Assembly: GCF_024362695.1 (NCBI RefSeq)
Contig: NC_065425.1
Coordinates: forward strand, 8,375,001 to 8,439,000
Direction: 5' to 3'
Source: Pectinophora gossypiella
Lineage: Eukaryota; Arthropoda; Insecta; Lepidoptera; Gelechiidae
DNA length: 64,000 nt
Under the pieces are notes generated by a model that ran no database searches, was not told the origin of the DNA, and was given only the letters and a program-made list of their open reading frames with translations. The first letter of the stretch is position 1; every line of letters begins with the position of its first letter. Of this stretch, positions 8,578 to 19,416 are shown piece after piece. Made by a program: the position numbers and the translations under genes.

Positions 8578-8800
8578 AGATTTATTCTTGTCTATCAAAG
8601 ACCAATTCCTTGACTTCCCTATAAGACACGACGTTAACCTTTTCTTTAATCTGTTCCATGTAAGCTCTTCTTGGTCTTTCCCTTCCTCTCTTTCCTTCTA
8701 GCTTTCCTTCTATGACGTTTTAATAAATTCGTCGTGTCTTATTAAGTGTCCAGTCATCTTGCCTCTTCTGTTCTCAATAACTCTCAATATTTGCCTCATA
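8578..8800 (-). mobile_element. LINE remnant: reverse-transcriptase polyprotein C-terminus
   Basis: The minus strand reads, with one frameshift, ..RRGKMTGHLIRHDEF and then EGKLEGKRGRERPRRAYMEQ followed by IKEKVNVVSYREVKELVFDR. This is the GKxxGxRxRGRPR..Y..Q pattern at the C-terminus of RTE-like endonuclease/reverse-transcriptase proteins common in moths. The catalytic RT domain is absent, so this is a 5'-truncated, inactive copy. Confidence 0.6.
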
Positions 8801-8921
8801 CATTAGTATAAGTACTTATATATCAAAAAATAGAACGAAAAACATGTGACGTACAAATAGAGTATGTTAATAAAAAACTGTAGAGAAGTAATTGTATTTA
8901 TATAGTATTTGTGATTTTATA

Positions 8922-9200
8922 ACTCTAGCCATAGAGGCAGCCAATCAGCTCGCGACACCAAACGACGATTTCCCTCATTCAGCGCTTATCGCTATCGACC
9001 CACTAGGGTCGATTAATTCTTTCAAATATTTTTCCTCTCAGACGACGCCCTGAGCCGAGGTTCGCGCCCAACTGGGCACCCTCAGGCCTGTTGTCTTAAA
9101 CGTTGTACCGGGTGAGAGCCTTCAGCGCTCCCCATTTGCCCGGCCAAGTAGTTAATGCCATCTGCGGCAAATCTACAATAAGTCCCGTCAAAAAAAAAAG
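8922..9200 (+). mobile_element. Repeat-F copy
   Basis: Begins ACTCTAGCCATAGAGGCAGC and ends in the common AATCTACAATAAGTC tail plus an A-run at about 9190-9200. An internal segment present in the 1545-2095 copy is missing near 8960. Confidence 0.85.
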
Positions 9201-9430
9201 ATTTTATATTTAAAGTTAGAGTTCCGTGGAAGATGTCGATGTTATTTTTGCATGCTTCGTCATACTATGGTTTAAGTACCATTTATTACCACTTTCATTT
9301 TTCATTCGCTGCCTGTCAAGTATACAATCTAAACACGCGGTAGCGTGTCAAGCCAAGTTCAAGAAACAGAACTGGCGAGCCGCACCGTGTGTAATATTAA
9401 ACGAACCATTTGGAGCCACTTTTTATATAC
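9201..9430. other. Unique stretch with one short open frame
   Basis: A 71-codon frame (9226-9441, plus) is open but has no recognisable domain, no signal peptide of good form and no splice context. I do not call it a gene. Confidence 0.4.
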
Positions 9431-9590
9431 GTATATATTAGCGAGATGCCTATTTTATTCGCCCGGATTATTCATTCATTTTAAAATTAACAACTGTCAA
9501 TCCGTCCTTTTCGGCGGATAAGAATATGACAGGTATAACTTAAAATAAAATTAGGAGGGGTCTGCAGGAATCGGGGCCATTAATTACCTA
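9431..9590. mobile_element. MITE-I fragment
   Basis: Contains CGCCCGGATTATTCATTCAT, GATAAGAATATGACAGGTAT and the outer arm AACTTAAAATAAAATTAGG. Compare the full copies at 21130-21512 and 62781-63150. Confidence 0.7.
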
Positions 9591-9980
9591 TATTATGTAA
9601 TATTAAGTTATTATAATAAATATCTTAAACAGCCTCAGTCTACCATGTTTTTATTATAAAGAATTTTATTTTTCTATAACAATCAAAAGAACAATGGTGT
9701 ATTTACGTGTTTTTTTAAACATTTTCATTGCGTAGAGCAGGCGGTGTCGTAACGAGAAATAATTGTTCAATAACAATAACTATTTTAATTGCACGTTATA
9801 ATAGTTCCTTTGCCAATTAAATATGATGAAAAAAGGGTTTCAGTTGGAAACAAATTTGTTTGTGAATAGAAACAAAAGAGTACTGAAGACTAGGCAGCAT
9901 GGTCTTATGATCTTAGCCTGACCCTCAAATGGGCAAAAAGAAAAAAAAACAAAATGTCAACTGTCAATTGAGAGCCAATG
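9591..9980. other. AT-rich stretch, nothing recognised
   Basis: Runs of A/T, no shared repeat and no protein match that I can recognise. Confidence 0.5.
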
Positions 9981-9984
9981 ATCG

Positions 9985-10300
9985 AGGGACTTTCCAGGCT
10001 ACGTTCTCCTAAAATGCAATATAGATGGCGTTGTACAGATTTAACGTGATAATTACCTGTTTTCTCATTACTCAGGTACATAATTATTCTACATACATTT
10101 TGGTACCATGTCACATGATTATTTTTGTCAAATTGCACTATAAGTCTCACTAAATGTCAAATATGTCACTTACATCCTGTATTATTATGCTTCTGTCATT
10201 ACATTGGATTTTGGAATAATTATGTACGTACGTTAAAGCTGTACAATGCTATCCATATTGTTTATGGTGAACGTAGCCAAGAGTCCCTTATTGTCTATTG
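9985..10300 (+). mobile_element. MITE-N copy with an internal MITE-H piece
   Basis: Left end GAGGGACTTTCCAGGCTACG and right end GAACGTAGCC..AGAGTCCCT. The inner symmetrical parts pair as GGTACATAATTATTC with GAATAATTATGTACG. The centre holds a partial MITE-H (ACCATGTCACATGATTAT to TGTCAAATATGTCA). Confidence 0.7.
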
Positions 10301-10695
10301 CACATCAAATTGCATTTCCACCGTCAAGGTTGCGACGGTCACCATTGACCATCAATTACCACCACCATCCGTGACTGTCACCTGGGTGCAATGCAACCAG
10401 TCTTGAAACATCCGTTACTTGGTTGTTGTTTAACTGGTTAATTAACCAATGTCTAGTGCCTTACACGTCTGTGGCGCAATTGCTGGAAACGATTGACCAA
10501 AGCAGAGGTCCCAAGTTTGATTCTCAGTTGTTTTTTATTCCAATAAAAGGAAAACGTTCCAAAATTGTCTGTTAAATATTTCTGGATTGAAATGACCTTT
10601 TCTAAATGGAATATGAAAACAAAGTTTTCTAATATGACGGTAGTTTTTCACCATTCCAGTCACTGGGGTCCAGTCTTTCACCGGCTTGGTTCTCA
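10301..10695. other. Intergenic, possible old tRNA-like scrap
   Basis: Around 10470-10525 a segment reads like a decayed tRNA-derived head (TGTGGCGCAATTGCTGGAAA, AAGTTTGATTCTCAG). Otherwise nothing is recognised. Confidence 0.35.
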
Positions 10696-10771
10696 AGTAG
10701 GAAGTGCCGGTTCGATCCCTAAGGACCCTGTGTAAAACGGGATAACGCTAGGAGACAATGATGATGATATT

Positions 10772-11086
10772 ATTCTATCGTGTGGGTTGTGAGGTGGATT
10801 ACCAACCTCATCAACCCTGGTGTCAGGGTTACTATTGAGCCGCCAAAGGCCGCTGACATGACTCATGTAACGCCTACGTACTTACATCAGTAAGTAGTAA
10901 ACAGGACCAACGGCTTAACGTGCCTTCCGAAGCACGGATCGTCTTACTTTCGGACAACCAGGTAATGAGCATGTCCTAACCAAACTAGGGACCACAGAGT
11001 AATTTTTGGGATATGTCCCCATCGGGAATCGAACCCAGGACCTCCGAATCGTGAGCCCAACGCTCAACCATTGGACCACGGAGGTC
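10772..11086 (-). mobile_element. SINE-B copy, near full length
   Basis: Read on the minus strand it starts CGACCTCCGTGGTCCAATGG (A box), has B box GGTTCGATTCCC, the shared core CGTGCTTCGGAAGGCACG, then CGGCTCAATAGTAACCCTGA and the CACACGATAGAA end. A short SINE-D tail (10695-10770) abuts it. Other copies: 22183-22387, 23430-23721, 44102-44428 (+); 46151-46250, 51375-51700 (-); fragments at 30583-30690 and 59435-59530 (-). Confidence 0.85.
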
Positions 11087-11400
11087 GTCAGTGCTGAAAT
11101 TATGAACCAATTATAAAATTTATGTTTTTGTAGGTGTTTTTGGTCTATTACAGAAACGACTTTTTTTTTGACGTGACTTAGGTATTGTAGATTTGCCGCA
11201 GATGGTATTACCTACTGGGCCGGAGTGCGCGAACCCGTCGCCTTTGACCGGGCACAAATCCAGGAAACCACGTGATATCAATTGTCTGTGATCTAAACAT
11301 GAATTTAAACTCATTCTTGACAATAAAAGAAGGTAATTTGGACCACTGGACCACGGAGGCCCTCCCGACCCGTCCACCCGGCCGTTGATGATGATTATTC
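11087..11400. repeat. Mixed repeat fragments
   Basis: 11090-11160 (GAAATTATGAACCA ... TTTTTGGTCTATTACAGAAA) recurs at 43975-44063, in both places next to a SINE-B. 11161-11225 is a reversed repeat-F tail. 11226-11345 matches 37208-37280 and 16470-16510 (AACCACGTGATATCAATT). Confidence 0.55.
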
Positions 11401-11820
11401 CTGTCCTATACGTTATAAATATGAAATTGTGTCACCATGATGCAAGTGAAGACATTCCACTTCCATCTTACTCATAATATCCGCTGATAAAAGTAGAAAG
11501 TCCATTAAGACAGTCTACATTTGTCGACCTTGCAAGGTCTCAGTATGTTGCGTAAGATGTTGAATTTTTTTGCAAATATCTCGTAAGCGGGTCATCTGTG
11601 TCGGAACCGGTGGTACTGTCCTACAAAACTCTTTCAACGCGCACAGGTGAGCGTTTATTTATTTAAAGATCGCTATGGTTGTATGCTGTTGAATTATAGC
11701 GCCTTTCCACTGGGCCCGACACCGGGAACGGATCCAGCTTTCATGTCAGGGAGGGATGGGGCACCAGGTCGCAGGCAACCTATCTCCGTAGAGAATTAGA
11801 TAAAATTGTAATGGCCACCC
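11401..11820. other. Intergenic, nothing recognised
   Basis: No repeat shared with the window and no supported coding region. Confidence 0.5.
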
Positions 11821-11824
11821 ATGA

Positions 11825-12245
11825 TCATACCTGTCATTTTCTTATCACGGAAAAGGAAAGGGACAGGTAATTAACACGCATAAAATTTATGGAACACATG
11901 TCAATTTTAGGCAGAAGTTTAAAAAACCCTTCCAACATTTTATATTGGCCAATAACCCGACAGAATTAAGTTGACAGCACACGTCAAACGGATTGCATAA
12001 TTTGTTCGAGATGCCTATACATATGATGCGATTGTTGTACCTCTGATTTTGTACCGTGTGAGAGCCCTCAGCGCTCCCCATTTGTACGGCCAAGTGGTTA
12101 ATGCCATTTGCGGAAAATCATGAAGAAGTCACGTCAAAAACAACGAATTCAATCGCCAATTTTCACGTAACGAACGTGTTAGCGGGGGAAAAGAAGTTCC
12201 AAGAAAATCCTCGGCGCAGAGCCTTACACGTTCTTTAAAAAAACA
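11825..12245. mobile_element. MITE-I fragment, repeat-F tail, LINE-J 3' end
   Basis: 11825-12045 is part of MITE-I (CCTGTCATTTTCTTATC, GGAACACATGTCAATTTTAG). 12046-12140 is the repeat-F 3' end (GAGAGCCCTCAGCGCTCCCC). 12143-12245 is the LINE-J 3' region on the minus strand (AACGAACGTG .. GGGGAAAAGAAG .. CCTCGGCGCAGAGCC). Confidence 0.65.
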
Positions 12246-12579
12246 TAAATTAGTCGTTCGTGTGTTTATGAATGTATATTTTTTCTACAAGGTTAATTTG
12301 ATTAGACAAATCATGTTAATGTATTTAAGTTATTTGGTTTTTATATCATTCTCTATTTTACTCAAGTTTTTGTCAATTTATTTTTGCATTAAAGTGGAAA
12401 ATGAATAAATAATGCTACAATAATTAAGATATTTTTAGTATATTTTTATGTAAGTATAAGTACTTATACTTTGTTATACAATTTGTACGTGTCCTAAAAC
12501 ACTTTTTGAATTTCAATTATCAGGTATTACGTCAATGATTAAAGTTTTTATTTTACGTAGATTTGTAAGGTGCTTGTTT
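12246..12579. other. AT-rich stretch, nothing recognised
   Basis: No gene or shared repeat is seen. Confidence 0.5.
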
Positions 12580-12912
12580 TAGGGTTCCGTACCTAAAGGG
12601 TAAAAACGGGACCCTATTACGAAGATTCTGCTGTCTGTCTGTCACCCAGGCTCTATCTCAAGAACCGCGATAGCTAGACAGTTGAAATTTACAAGTAAGT
12701 ACTATTTTTAAAAACGACAAATACAACATCCTAAAAATAAAAAAATAAAATTAAGGAGGACTTCCATACAACAAAGGCGACTTTTTTGGCCTTTTTTTGC
12801 TCGATATCAGTACCTACTGTTGTTTACCCTATCGAATGAGAGCCAGCTCTCCCCATTCGTCCGGCCAAGTAGTTAATGCCATTCACGGGGAATCTACAAA
12901 AAAAAAAAACTG
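12580..12912. repeat. GGGTTCCGTACC-type repeat followed by a repeat-F tail
   Basis: AGGGTTCCGTACCTAAAGG..ACGGGACCCTATTAC at 12580-12640 matches the parts flanking the insertion at 40640-41275, in reverse. 12830-12912 is a 5'-truncated repeat-F with its A-run. Confidence 0.6.
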
Positions 12913-12950
12913 GGTACAGGCCTCCCCTCAGTCACGACGTCTGACGACTG

Positions 12951-13330
12951 TACAGTCATGAGCAATATAATGTACCCACTTTAGGACTGTCGCACTAACA
13001 TATTTGACATTTAGTGAGACATACAGTTCAATTTGTCAAAAAAGTTAATGTGACATGGTGCCAAAGTGTGGCGGGCTCGAGTTTGACTCACACTTAGGCG
13101 GTTTTTAAATTAAATTCATGACTACTAATCTAGATGCAGACAACATTTCATGGGAAAAAAGGATATAAAGGAAGATTACACAAAGCTCGATGAGGTGTGG
13201 ATACTTAGCTAATCTTGCGATGGATGTATCTCTGACTACCCCAATTGGGATATACTCGAGAGCTTCATAAGTACGCTACGGTGTGTGAGCTCACACTCAC
13301 TCACCAGCTATGCAGTTTTTAAAACTACAC
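12951..13330. mobile_element. MITE-H copy (-) followed by SINE-E remnant
   Basis: 12951-13067: TACAGTCATGAGCAATATAA..CAAATTGAAC reversed relative to 2243-2388, truncated at its far end. 13080-13330: SINE-E motifs AAAGCTCGATGAGGTGTGG and ATCTTGCGATGGATGTA. Confidence 0.65.
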
Positions 13331-13865
13331 GTCTAATCTACAAAAAAACAGACCAATAAACCTGTTTCGTACGTTAACATTTAAAGATCTGTACGACTCT
13401 CACGTGTCGACAACAGTGGCGCGCGCGCAGGTTCTTTTGACGCAACTCGTTACGTGCGGATGACCGGAACATAGCGTGGGCCAACCCTAGTTATGTCACC
13501 GTTGGCCGCGAGGTGGCTAACGAGTACAGATCTTGCCTGTTATTTAGGTGTAATATTTATTTATTTTATTTGACTGTTGATTTTTTAAATTAAAAATCGT
13601 TTTTTGGAAGTACATTTTAAAATAGTGTATATTAGATTCTAAAATTGTATTCAACATTATTCCTTACGTTTTATTTGACAGATTTTGAAGTTGATTATTT
13701 TTTTTAAATCACTTTTTTTTGGTTTTATTATATTATAAGTATTTATAAAGTTATGAGCTTGACGAATGTTTGGTTTCAAAGATAAAATATAAGACTTTCA
13801 ACTGTTTTTGTATACGAGGAAAAATATTCTACTGTTGGCAACCCTATTGCCCATGCAACTAGGGA
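13331..13865. other. Intergenic, nothing recognised
   Basis: The first third is GC-richer, the rest very AT-rich. No gene, no shared repeat. Confidence 0.5.
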
Positions 13866-13867
13866 CG

Positions 13868-13990
13868 AGGGGGGTTTAAAAACAATTTGATATTTCCGCA
13901 TATTAAAAGTAAGTGCGCAATGTCATCTAATATCAAATAGCAATATTGCTTTCTTAGATGAATCGCAATGTGGTCCTTTTAGACCCCTCT
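13868..13990. mobile_element. MITE-O fragment
   Basis: Contains CAAATAGCAATATTGCTTTC and TTAGATGAATCGCAATGTGG. This is the right half of the palindrome seen in full at 24026-24177. Confidence 0.65.
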
Positions 13991-14399
13991 AGATAAATGT
14001 ATGAAAACATATTTTTTTCAACATCGATAAACTCGTTGAAAGTCAATTTATCATTTTTGAATCTACGTCATTTCGCAAGTTGTTATGCTGAGGAGAAGAA
14101 ATGACAAGAAACTGCAACAGCAACACTTCTTTTAAATCAATGTAGGTGTAGGTATAGGCATTACAAGTTGCTTAATAACTAGAGGAACACAGTTATTGAT
14201 ACCAGGCATTTTTATCATTTAGGGTAATCATTAATCTTATAATAAGCTTTTTTACATAAAATGCTTCACATGAGCTTTAAAATTTTCTGACAAATTCAAA
14301 TTTTATCTGGTATTTAATTGTAAAAACGTATGTACAAAACAAAAAAAACATGAAGATGATGTACCTACGTAAAATTCATATTACCAAGCAAACAGTCCA
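13991..14399. other. AT-rich stretch, nothing recognised
   Basis: No supported feature. Confidence 0.5.
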
Positions 14400-14492
14400 C
14401 AACAACAGGGTGAGAGCCCTAGCGCTTCCCATTTGTCCGGCCAAGTAGTTAATGCCATCTGCGGCAAATCTACAATAAGTCACGTCAAAAAA
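14400..14492 (+). mobile_element. Repeat-F 3' end
   Basis: GGTGAGAGCCCTAGCGCTTC through AATCTACAATAAGTCACG and an A-run. 14493-14770 after it holds nothing recognised. Confidence 0.8.
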
Positions 14493-14774
14493 AAGTCTAC
14501 AATACAGTCTGATGGCCCGAATACCTTTGTCCAGCGTTGGGAAATAGAATAGCTATAATTGCAAAGATCATTGACGGTGATGACGTAAGCGATCAAATGT
14601 GACTGCAAAGTACAGGCATGTTTACAAGCGATAAGTTGTTTTTTAGTACAAAAGTCAATACATTTTTTTACGACGACGAAATAAACTGGAGATTTCCGTT
14701 GTAAGAGTGCTACTTAGCAGGTATGTCCATAAGCGTCTTGTAGATATACCTTAAGTGCAGGTTTCACTTTTTTT

Positions 14775-15060
14775 TCTTTTTTATGACGTGACTTATTGTA
14801 GATTTGCCGCAGATGGCATTAACTACTTGGCCGGAGAAATGGGGAGCGCTGAAGGCTCTCACCCTGTACGACGTTTAAGATAACAGGCCTGAGGGTGCCC
14901 AGTTGGGCGCTAACCTCGGCTAAGGGCGTCGTCTGAGAGGAAAAAATATTTGAAGGAATTAATCGAGCCTAGTGGGTCGATAGCGAAAAGCGCTGATTGA
15001 GGGAAATCGTGGACCACGCCGGCGGGGTCGGTATCGGGGTCCTGAGGTTTCACTAACACA
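14775..15060 (-). mobile_element. Repeat-F copy
   Basis: T-run at 14770-14780, then the reverse-complement tail TGACTTATTGTAGATTTGCC, GCCTGAGGGTGCCCAGTTGG and the GACCACGCCGGCGGGGTCGG segment. A 61-codon frame inside it is not conserved in other copies. Confidence 0.85.
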
Positions 15061-15290
15061 GTTGGCTCGACCATTATGGACGGGGATAGTACCACCTATC
15101 ACGTTGGTCTAGCAGTTTTTTTTCTTTTTTTTTTGACTTGTAGATTATTGCCGCAAAGAGCATTACCTACTTTACTGGTGGCATTAACTACTGGGCCGGG
15201 GTCTAGCAGAAAGCTCGGTGAGGTGTAGGTATTTGGATCGTTTTACGATGGATTTACCCCTGACTAACCCAATATAAGATATTTATTGCA
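15061..15290 (+). mobile_element. SINE-E interrupted by a repeat-F tail
   Basis: SINE-E runs GGCTCGACCATTATGGACGG ... CACGTTGGTCTAGCAG, is broken by a reversed repeat-F tail with T-runs (15115-15205), and resumes GTCTAGCAGAAAGCTCGGTG. The repeated GTCTAGCAG on both sides is a likely target-site duplication. Confidence 0.7.
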
Positions 15291-15295
15291 TTCCT

Positions 15296-15453
15296 GCCGG
15301 GTCTGCATCACAACCGCGGCGCGAAATATATCGAGCGCTTCGACCAATAAACGATACGAATGCTATCTCTGTAGATGGACGTCAAACGGCTATTGGTCGA
15401 AGCGCTCAATATAATACGCGCCGCGCGCGGTGCGGTTGTCATGCAGACCCGGC
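15296..15453. repeat. Foldback element
   Basis: GCCGGGTCTGCATcACAACCGC is mirrored by GCGGTTGTcATGCAGACCCGGC. The inner arms also pair (CGAGCGCTTCGACCAATA with TATTGGTCGAAGCGCTC). A non-autonomous palindromic MITE; its TSD is unclear. Confidence 0.8.
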
Positions 15454-15593
15454 TGATGTTATTACAGAGGTCTTAATAAAAAAACAAAATCGAACAAGGA
15501 AAATATTGATAATAATTATTATCGATACAGAATATTGTGACGTAAACATATGTATAGGTAAGCATAAAAATAAGGATATGTAGTATTCGTATA

Positions 15594-15883
15594 GAGGAGC
15601 TCGGTGGCGCAGCGGTTAACGCGCTCGGTCTGCGATTGTTGAAGTTAAGCAACTATCGCAAAAGCCGGTCATAGGATGGGTGACCACAAAAAAAAAGTTT
15701 TCATCTCGAGCTCCTCCGTGCTTTGGAAGGCACGTTAAGCCGTTGGTCCCGGCTGCATTAGCAGTCGTTAATAACCATCAATCCGAACTGGGTCCGCGCG
15801 ATGGTTTAAGGCCCGATCTCCCTATCCATCCATAGGGAAGGCCCGTGCCCCAGCAGTGGGGACGTTAATGGGCTGATGACGAT
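15594..15883 (+). mobile_element. SINE-C, full length, with 11-bp TSD; tRNA head plus 5S rRNA-like segment
   Basis: Perfect direct repeats GTATTCGTATA flank it (15583-15593, 15884-15894). The head GGTGGCGCAGCGGTTAACGC resembles a tRNA A box. It is followed by GAAGTTAAGCAAC and, 22 bases on, GGATGGGTGACCAC, which match box A and box C of the 5S rRNA internal promoter in order and near-normal spacing. Next come an A-run, the core CCGTGCTTTGGAAGGCACG, and a 3' end CCCCAGCAGTGGGGACG..GGGCTGATGACGATG. Other copies: 16188-16384, 19663-19830 (-), 36917-37201 (-), 60368-60655. Confidence 0.88.
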
Positions 15884-16105
15884 GTATTCGTATACCTATA
15901 TAATATACCTATTTTTAACCCCCGACGCAAAAAGTAGAGGAAACTACAAACAGGAACCCTGTAAGGGAGTGCCCTTGTCGTAGTGACAACATGGTCAACA
16001 CAAGTAGGTTAATATAGTCATGAGCTTATGTTATAAAGTTAACTTCGTTGGGAATCTTTTTCACTTCTTAATTTTGTATCCCGTACCCATACGGTCGTTC
16101 TTATT

Positions 16106-16384
16106 CTATCATGTGGGTTATGAGGTGGATTACCAAGCCCCATTGGGATACAGTCGTGAGTTTATGTTTTGTATATCAAATCACAAAAAAAAAAAAGTTT
16201 TCATCTCGAGCTCCTCCGTGCTTCGGAAGGCACGTTAAGCCGTTGGTCCCGGTTGCATTAGCAGTCGTTAATAACCAATCCGCACTGGGCCCGCGTGGTG
16301 GTTTAAGGCCCGATCTCCCTATCCATCCATAGGGAGGGCCCGTGCCCCTGCAGTGGGGACGTTGATGGGCTGGTGATGGTGATG
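16106..16384 (+). mobile_element. SINE-C 3' half (16188-16384) after SINE-B and SINE-E scraps
   Basis: From an A-run at 16185 it runs GTTTTCATCTCGAGCTCCTC through the core to GGGCTGGTGATGGTGATGAT. The tRNA/5S head is missing. Upstream, ATCATGTGGGTTATGAGG is a SINE-B end and CCAAGCCCCATTGGGAT a SINE-E end. Confidence 0.75.
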
Positions 16385-16735
16385 ATATCAAATCAAATCA
16401 AATCAAATATACTTTATATACTACTTTTACTACTTTTACTGTATATCTTGTAGACTTGAGGGAAAAATCTTGGAAACCACGTGATATCAATTATTTATGA
16501 TCCAAACATGAATTCAAACCTCTCTTCTTTCTGCCTCAGTGTGGCGCGCAGAGGTATTATATTTATAATAAGCTGGTATTGTTGTTTTGTTATTCGGAAG
16601 ATATGTTCTGCTATGCTGATTCTGAACTATTGGGAGTTAAACAAAGCTGGCGAGGAGAGGGTGTCTACTATATACCTCTACCTACCCCTTTGGGGATACA
16701 GGCGTGATGTTACTTTATGTTGTACCTAGCATTAA
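16385..16735. repeat. ATCAA microsatellite and old SINE-like fragments
   Basis: 16385-16410 is (ATCAA)n, a common LINE/SINE tail. 16470-16510 carries AACCACGTGATATCAATT, and 16650-16715 the CTGGCGAGGAGAGGGTGTC..GGGGATACAGGCGTGATG ending, both shared with 11250, 7105 and 36820. Confidence 0.5.
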
Positions 16736-17300
16736 TGTTTTGTTTTTGTAGTATTAAGGTGTAAATTATATACGTATCTACACCAACAACTTCAAATTAA
16801 ACGCAAACATTTTTCAAGTTTTTCTCGGATCAAGTTTTATAGCAAATATCATTAGACCCTGTTCTTGATTTCGAAGTAAATATTGGCCATCAACTATTAT
16901 TTGATTAGGTGACAGAGACCATAACGATGGCTGACTTTGTGTAATTTAAGTAAAAATAAGGAATAGTCCTTATTTTGCTAAGGTTAACCTCTCATATGCC
17001 GAGATACCAGACACAATAGATTTTACATTGTGTCTGGTCGAGATCCGCTTTCCGGCGTTCGAAAGATTAATTAGTTTCTCTTGCGAGAATAAGTTGGACT
17101 AGTATTAATTAAGTAAGCGCGTGGTCAGTTTAGTCTATTTTTTATTGTTTTTATTTATTTATTGTTACACAACAGAATTACAAACAACATTTACAAACAA
17201 ATCTTCGCTTTGAACGTTCGTAATAACGAATTGTAGCGTGGACAGCGACTCCCCGCACGGCGCCTGACCTATGTTGTTAACCTGAGCTCTACAAACAACA
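16736..17300. other. Intergenic with one compact hairpin
   Basis: 17006-17038 forms a perfect 12-bp stem (ACCAGACACAAT / ATTGTGTCTGGT) with a 9-nt loop. It could be a relic or a structured RNA; nothing else supports a gene. Confidence 0.45.
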
Positions 17301-18080
17301 AATTCAAATTCATAAATATCTTTATTCAGTAAGTATGTAATATACTTGCAGTTTGAATCGCCATTTTTACGTAACGAACGTCTCATCCGCCTAAAACTAC
17401 TGCAACTTCTCACAACCTGTATAGCCGGGGAAAAGAAGCTACTTACAAGAAAAACCTCGACACAGGGCCCTAGACGTACTGTTTTTTTTTAGATCAATTA
17501 TTATATTGAATTATTCATATAATAATTATTCGATTAGTATTAGTAATTAGTAGTATTAGTTTGAATAATTATTATAATTTGGCTGCCTAATATTTGTTTC
17601 CAGACAGTTCATCCCATGCATTCATATCTTCTAAACAATCACTAACCTTATAACATACACACATAAACAGCCTATATACGTCCCACTGCTGGGCACAGGC
17701 CTCCCCTCAATCAACCGGAGGGGGTGTGGAGCGTACTCCACCACGCTGCTCCAATGCGGGTTGGTGAAGGTGTTTTTTTACGGCTAATAGTCGGGATCAA
17801 CGGGGCTTAACGTGCCCTCCGAAGCACGGAATCATCTTACTTTTTCGGACAATCAGGTGATTCAAGTCTGAAAAGTCCTTACCAAACAAAGGACAGTCTC
17901 ACAAAGTGATTTCACAATGTCCCTATCGGGAATCGCACCCGGACCTCTAAATCATGAGTCTAACGCTCTAACCACTAGACCACGGAGGCTGTTACTAACT
18001 ACCCTTATACTAACTACTAATGACTAACCTTATATTAACCTTTTTTATAGAAGTTGCATTGCCGACTATCCGTTGACCTA
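17301..18080 (-). mobile_element. LINE-J 3' region interrupted by a SINE-A (17660-17990)
   Basis: 17301-17655 is the minus-strand 3' end of LINE-J (AAATTCATAAATATCTTTAT, AACGAACGTCTCATCCGCCT, CCGGGGAAAAGAAGC), as at 43012-43300. It is broken by an inverted SINE-A and continues for a few tens of bases afterwards (ATTAACCTTTTTTATAGAAG). Confidence 0.7.
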
Positions 18081-18284
18081 GCTAGCCACTTTCACCTGAC
18101 TCTGTCGATGACATTTACAATAGACCAGCAACGATCTTGCGACTGTCGTCATGATTCTATTTAATCGATAATAAACTTGCTATTTGACATTAAAAATTCC
18201 GCATTCTTCTGAATTTCTGACCCTGATTTTACCTATCACGTTGGTCTGGTATCACGTTGGTATCACAGAACACACACCCCAAGA

Positions 18285-18575
18285 AATCCCACATTACCGA
18301 GAAATGCATTTTCGAGGTATGTGACCTAACCTGTATTTGGCTGGTTTTCCCTTCGCGGGTTGGAACGTTAGACAGGCAGTCGCTTCTGTAAAAAACCGGA
18401 CCTGTCAAATCTTCAGGTTAGGTAAGCGGATCCTGTGGAAAACGGGATAATGCTAGGGGGATGATGATGATGATGACGTTGGTCTAACAGAAAGCTCGGT
18501 GAAGCGTGGATACTTAGTTCATCTTGCGATGAATGTACCTCTAATTATCCCAATTGGGATATAGTCGGGTATGTT
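18285..18575 (+). mobile_element. SINE-D 3' part followed by SINE-E 3' part
   Basis: SINE-D 18288-18475 (GAGGTATGTGACCTAACCTG .. GATAATGCTAGGGGGATGAT). SINE-E picks up at ACGTTGGTCTAACAGAAAG and ends CCAATTGGGATATAGTCG. Confidence 0.75.
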
Positions 18576-18581
18576 ATGTTG

Positions 18582-18726
18582 TACAGTCATGAGTGATATC
18601 ATGTACCCACTTTAAAACCCTGTCGCACTATCATATTTGGCATTTAATGAGACTTACGGTTTAATTAGTCAGAAAAGTTAATGTGACATGGTATCAAAGT
18701 GTTACATATTAGTACTCGTGACCGTA
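18582..18726 (-). mobile_element. MITE-H copy
   Basis: TACAGTCATGAGTGATATCA ... TACTCGTGACCGTA, full length with diverged interior. Confidence 0.8.
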
Positions 18727-18937
18727 TCTAATAATATTTTTTTTAGCCAAATGAGTTTGCTCTTAACACTATTCTGTCTCTTAAAACAGTTAAAGAACGT
18801 GTCAACGGGTTGAACTGAGCTTACCCAGAAGGTGTAGATTCAGTCTTGCTTTAAAGGAACTTAAGGACTTTATACACCCGTAGGGCATGTGGGTGTGTCA
18901 CTGTGACACCTCCTAGAACATATACACTTTCGCGCGC

Positions 18938-18962
18938 GCACACGCGCGCATATGTATGCATA

Positions 18963-18998
<36 letters not shown>

Positions 18999-19060
18999 CG
19001 CGTGCGTACACATGCGTACACATGTGCATGAGTATATATATGTGTATGAATATATATGTC
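18938..19060. repeat. TG/CA microsatellite tract
   Basis: Alternating purine-pyrimidine DNA, mostly (TG)n with CGCG and TATA interruptions. A 71-codon His-Thr frame on the minus strand is a by-product. Confidence 0.9.
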
Positions 19061-19416
19061 ACTCATAGTGCTATGGGCAAAAATTTGATAAATTTGATAT
19101 TTAGTTTTGTTTTACTCTGAAAATCTTTAGATTGCACCTACTTAATTATGTGTTTTCTTTATAGAAGTCATATTTGTTTATTACTTATCTTAACTCACAA
19201 ACTGTACCTACCCCTTGGGAATTGCGAGACATTCCCGCCACAAGTATCCTAGGATTACTTAATGGGAGGTCTCGGCCACGATGTAACTAAAAATATTGTG
19301 AAATAAAGAATATTTTTATTTTTTTATTTTTTTTTAAGTGCATTCTAAGTTATAACTGGCCGACATAAAAAAAAAAACTTGCATAAGACATTAGTAATTT
19401 AGTAACTTCGCTAAAA

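Noticed and set aside
18851..19066. His-Thr-rich minus-strand frame
   Set aside because: Translation of a TG/CA microsatellite.
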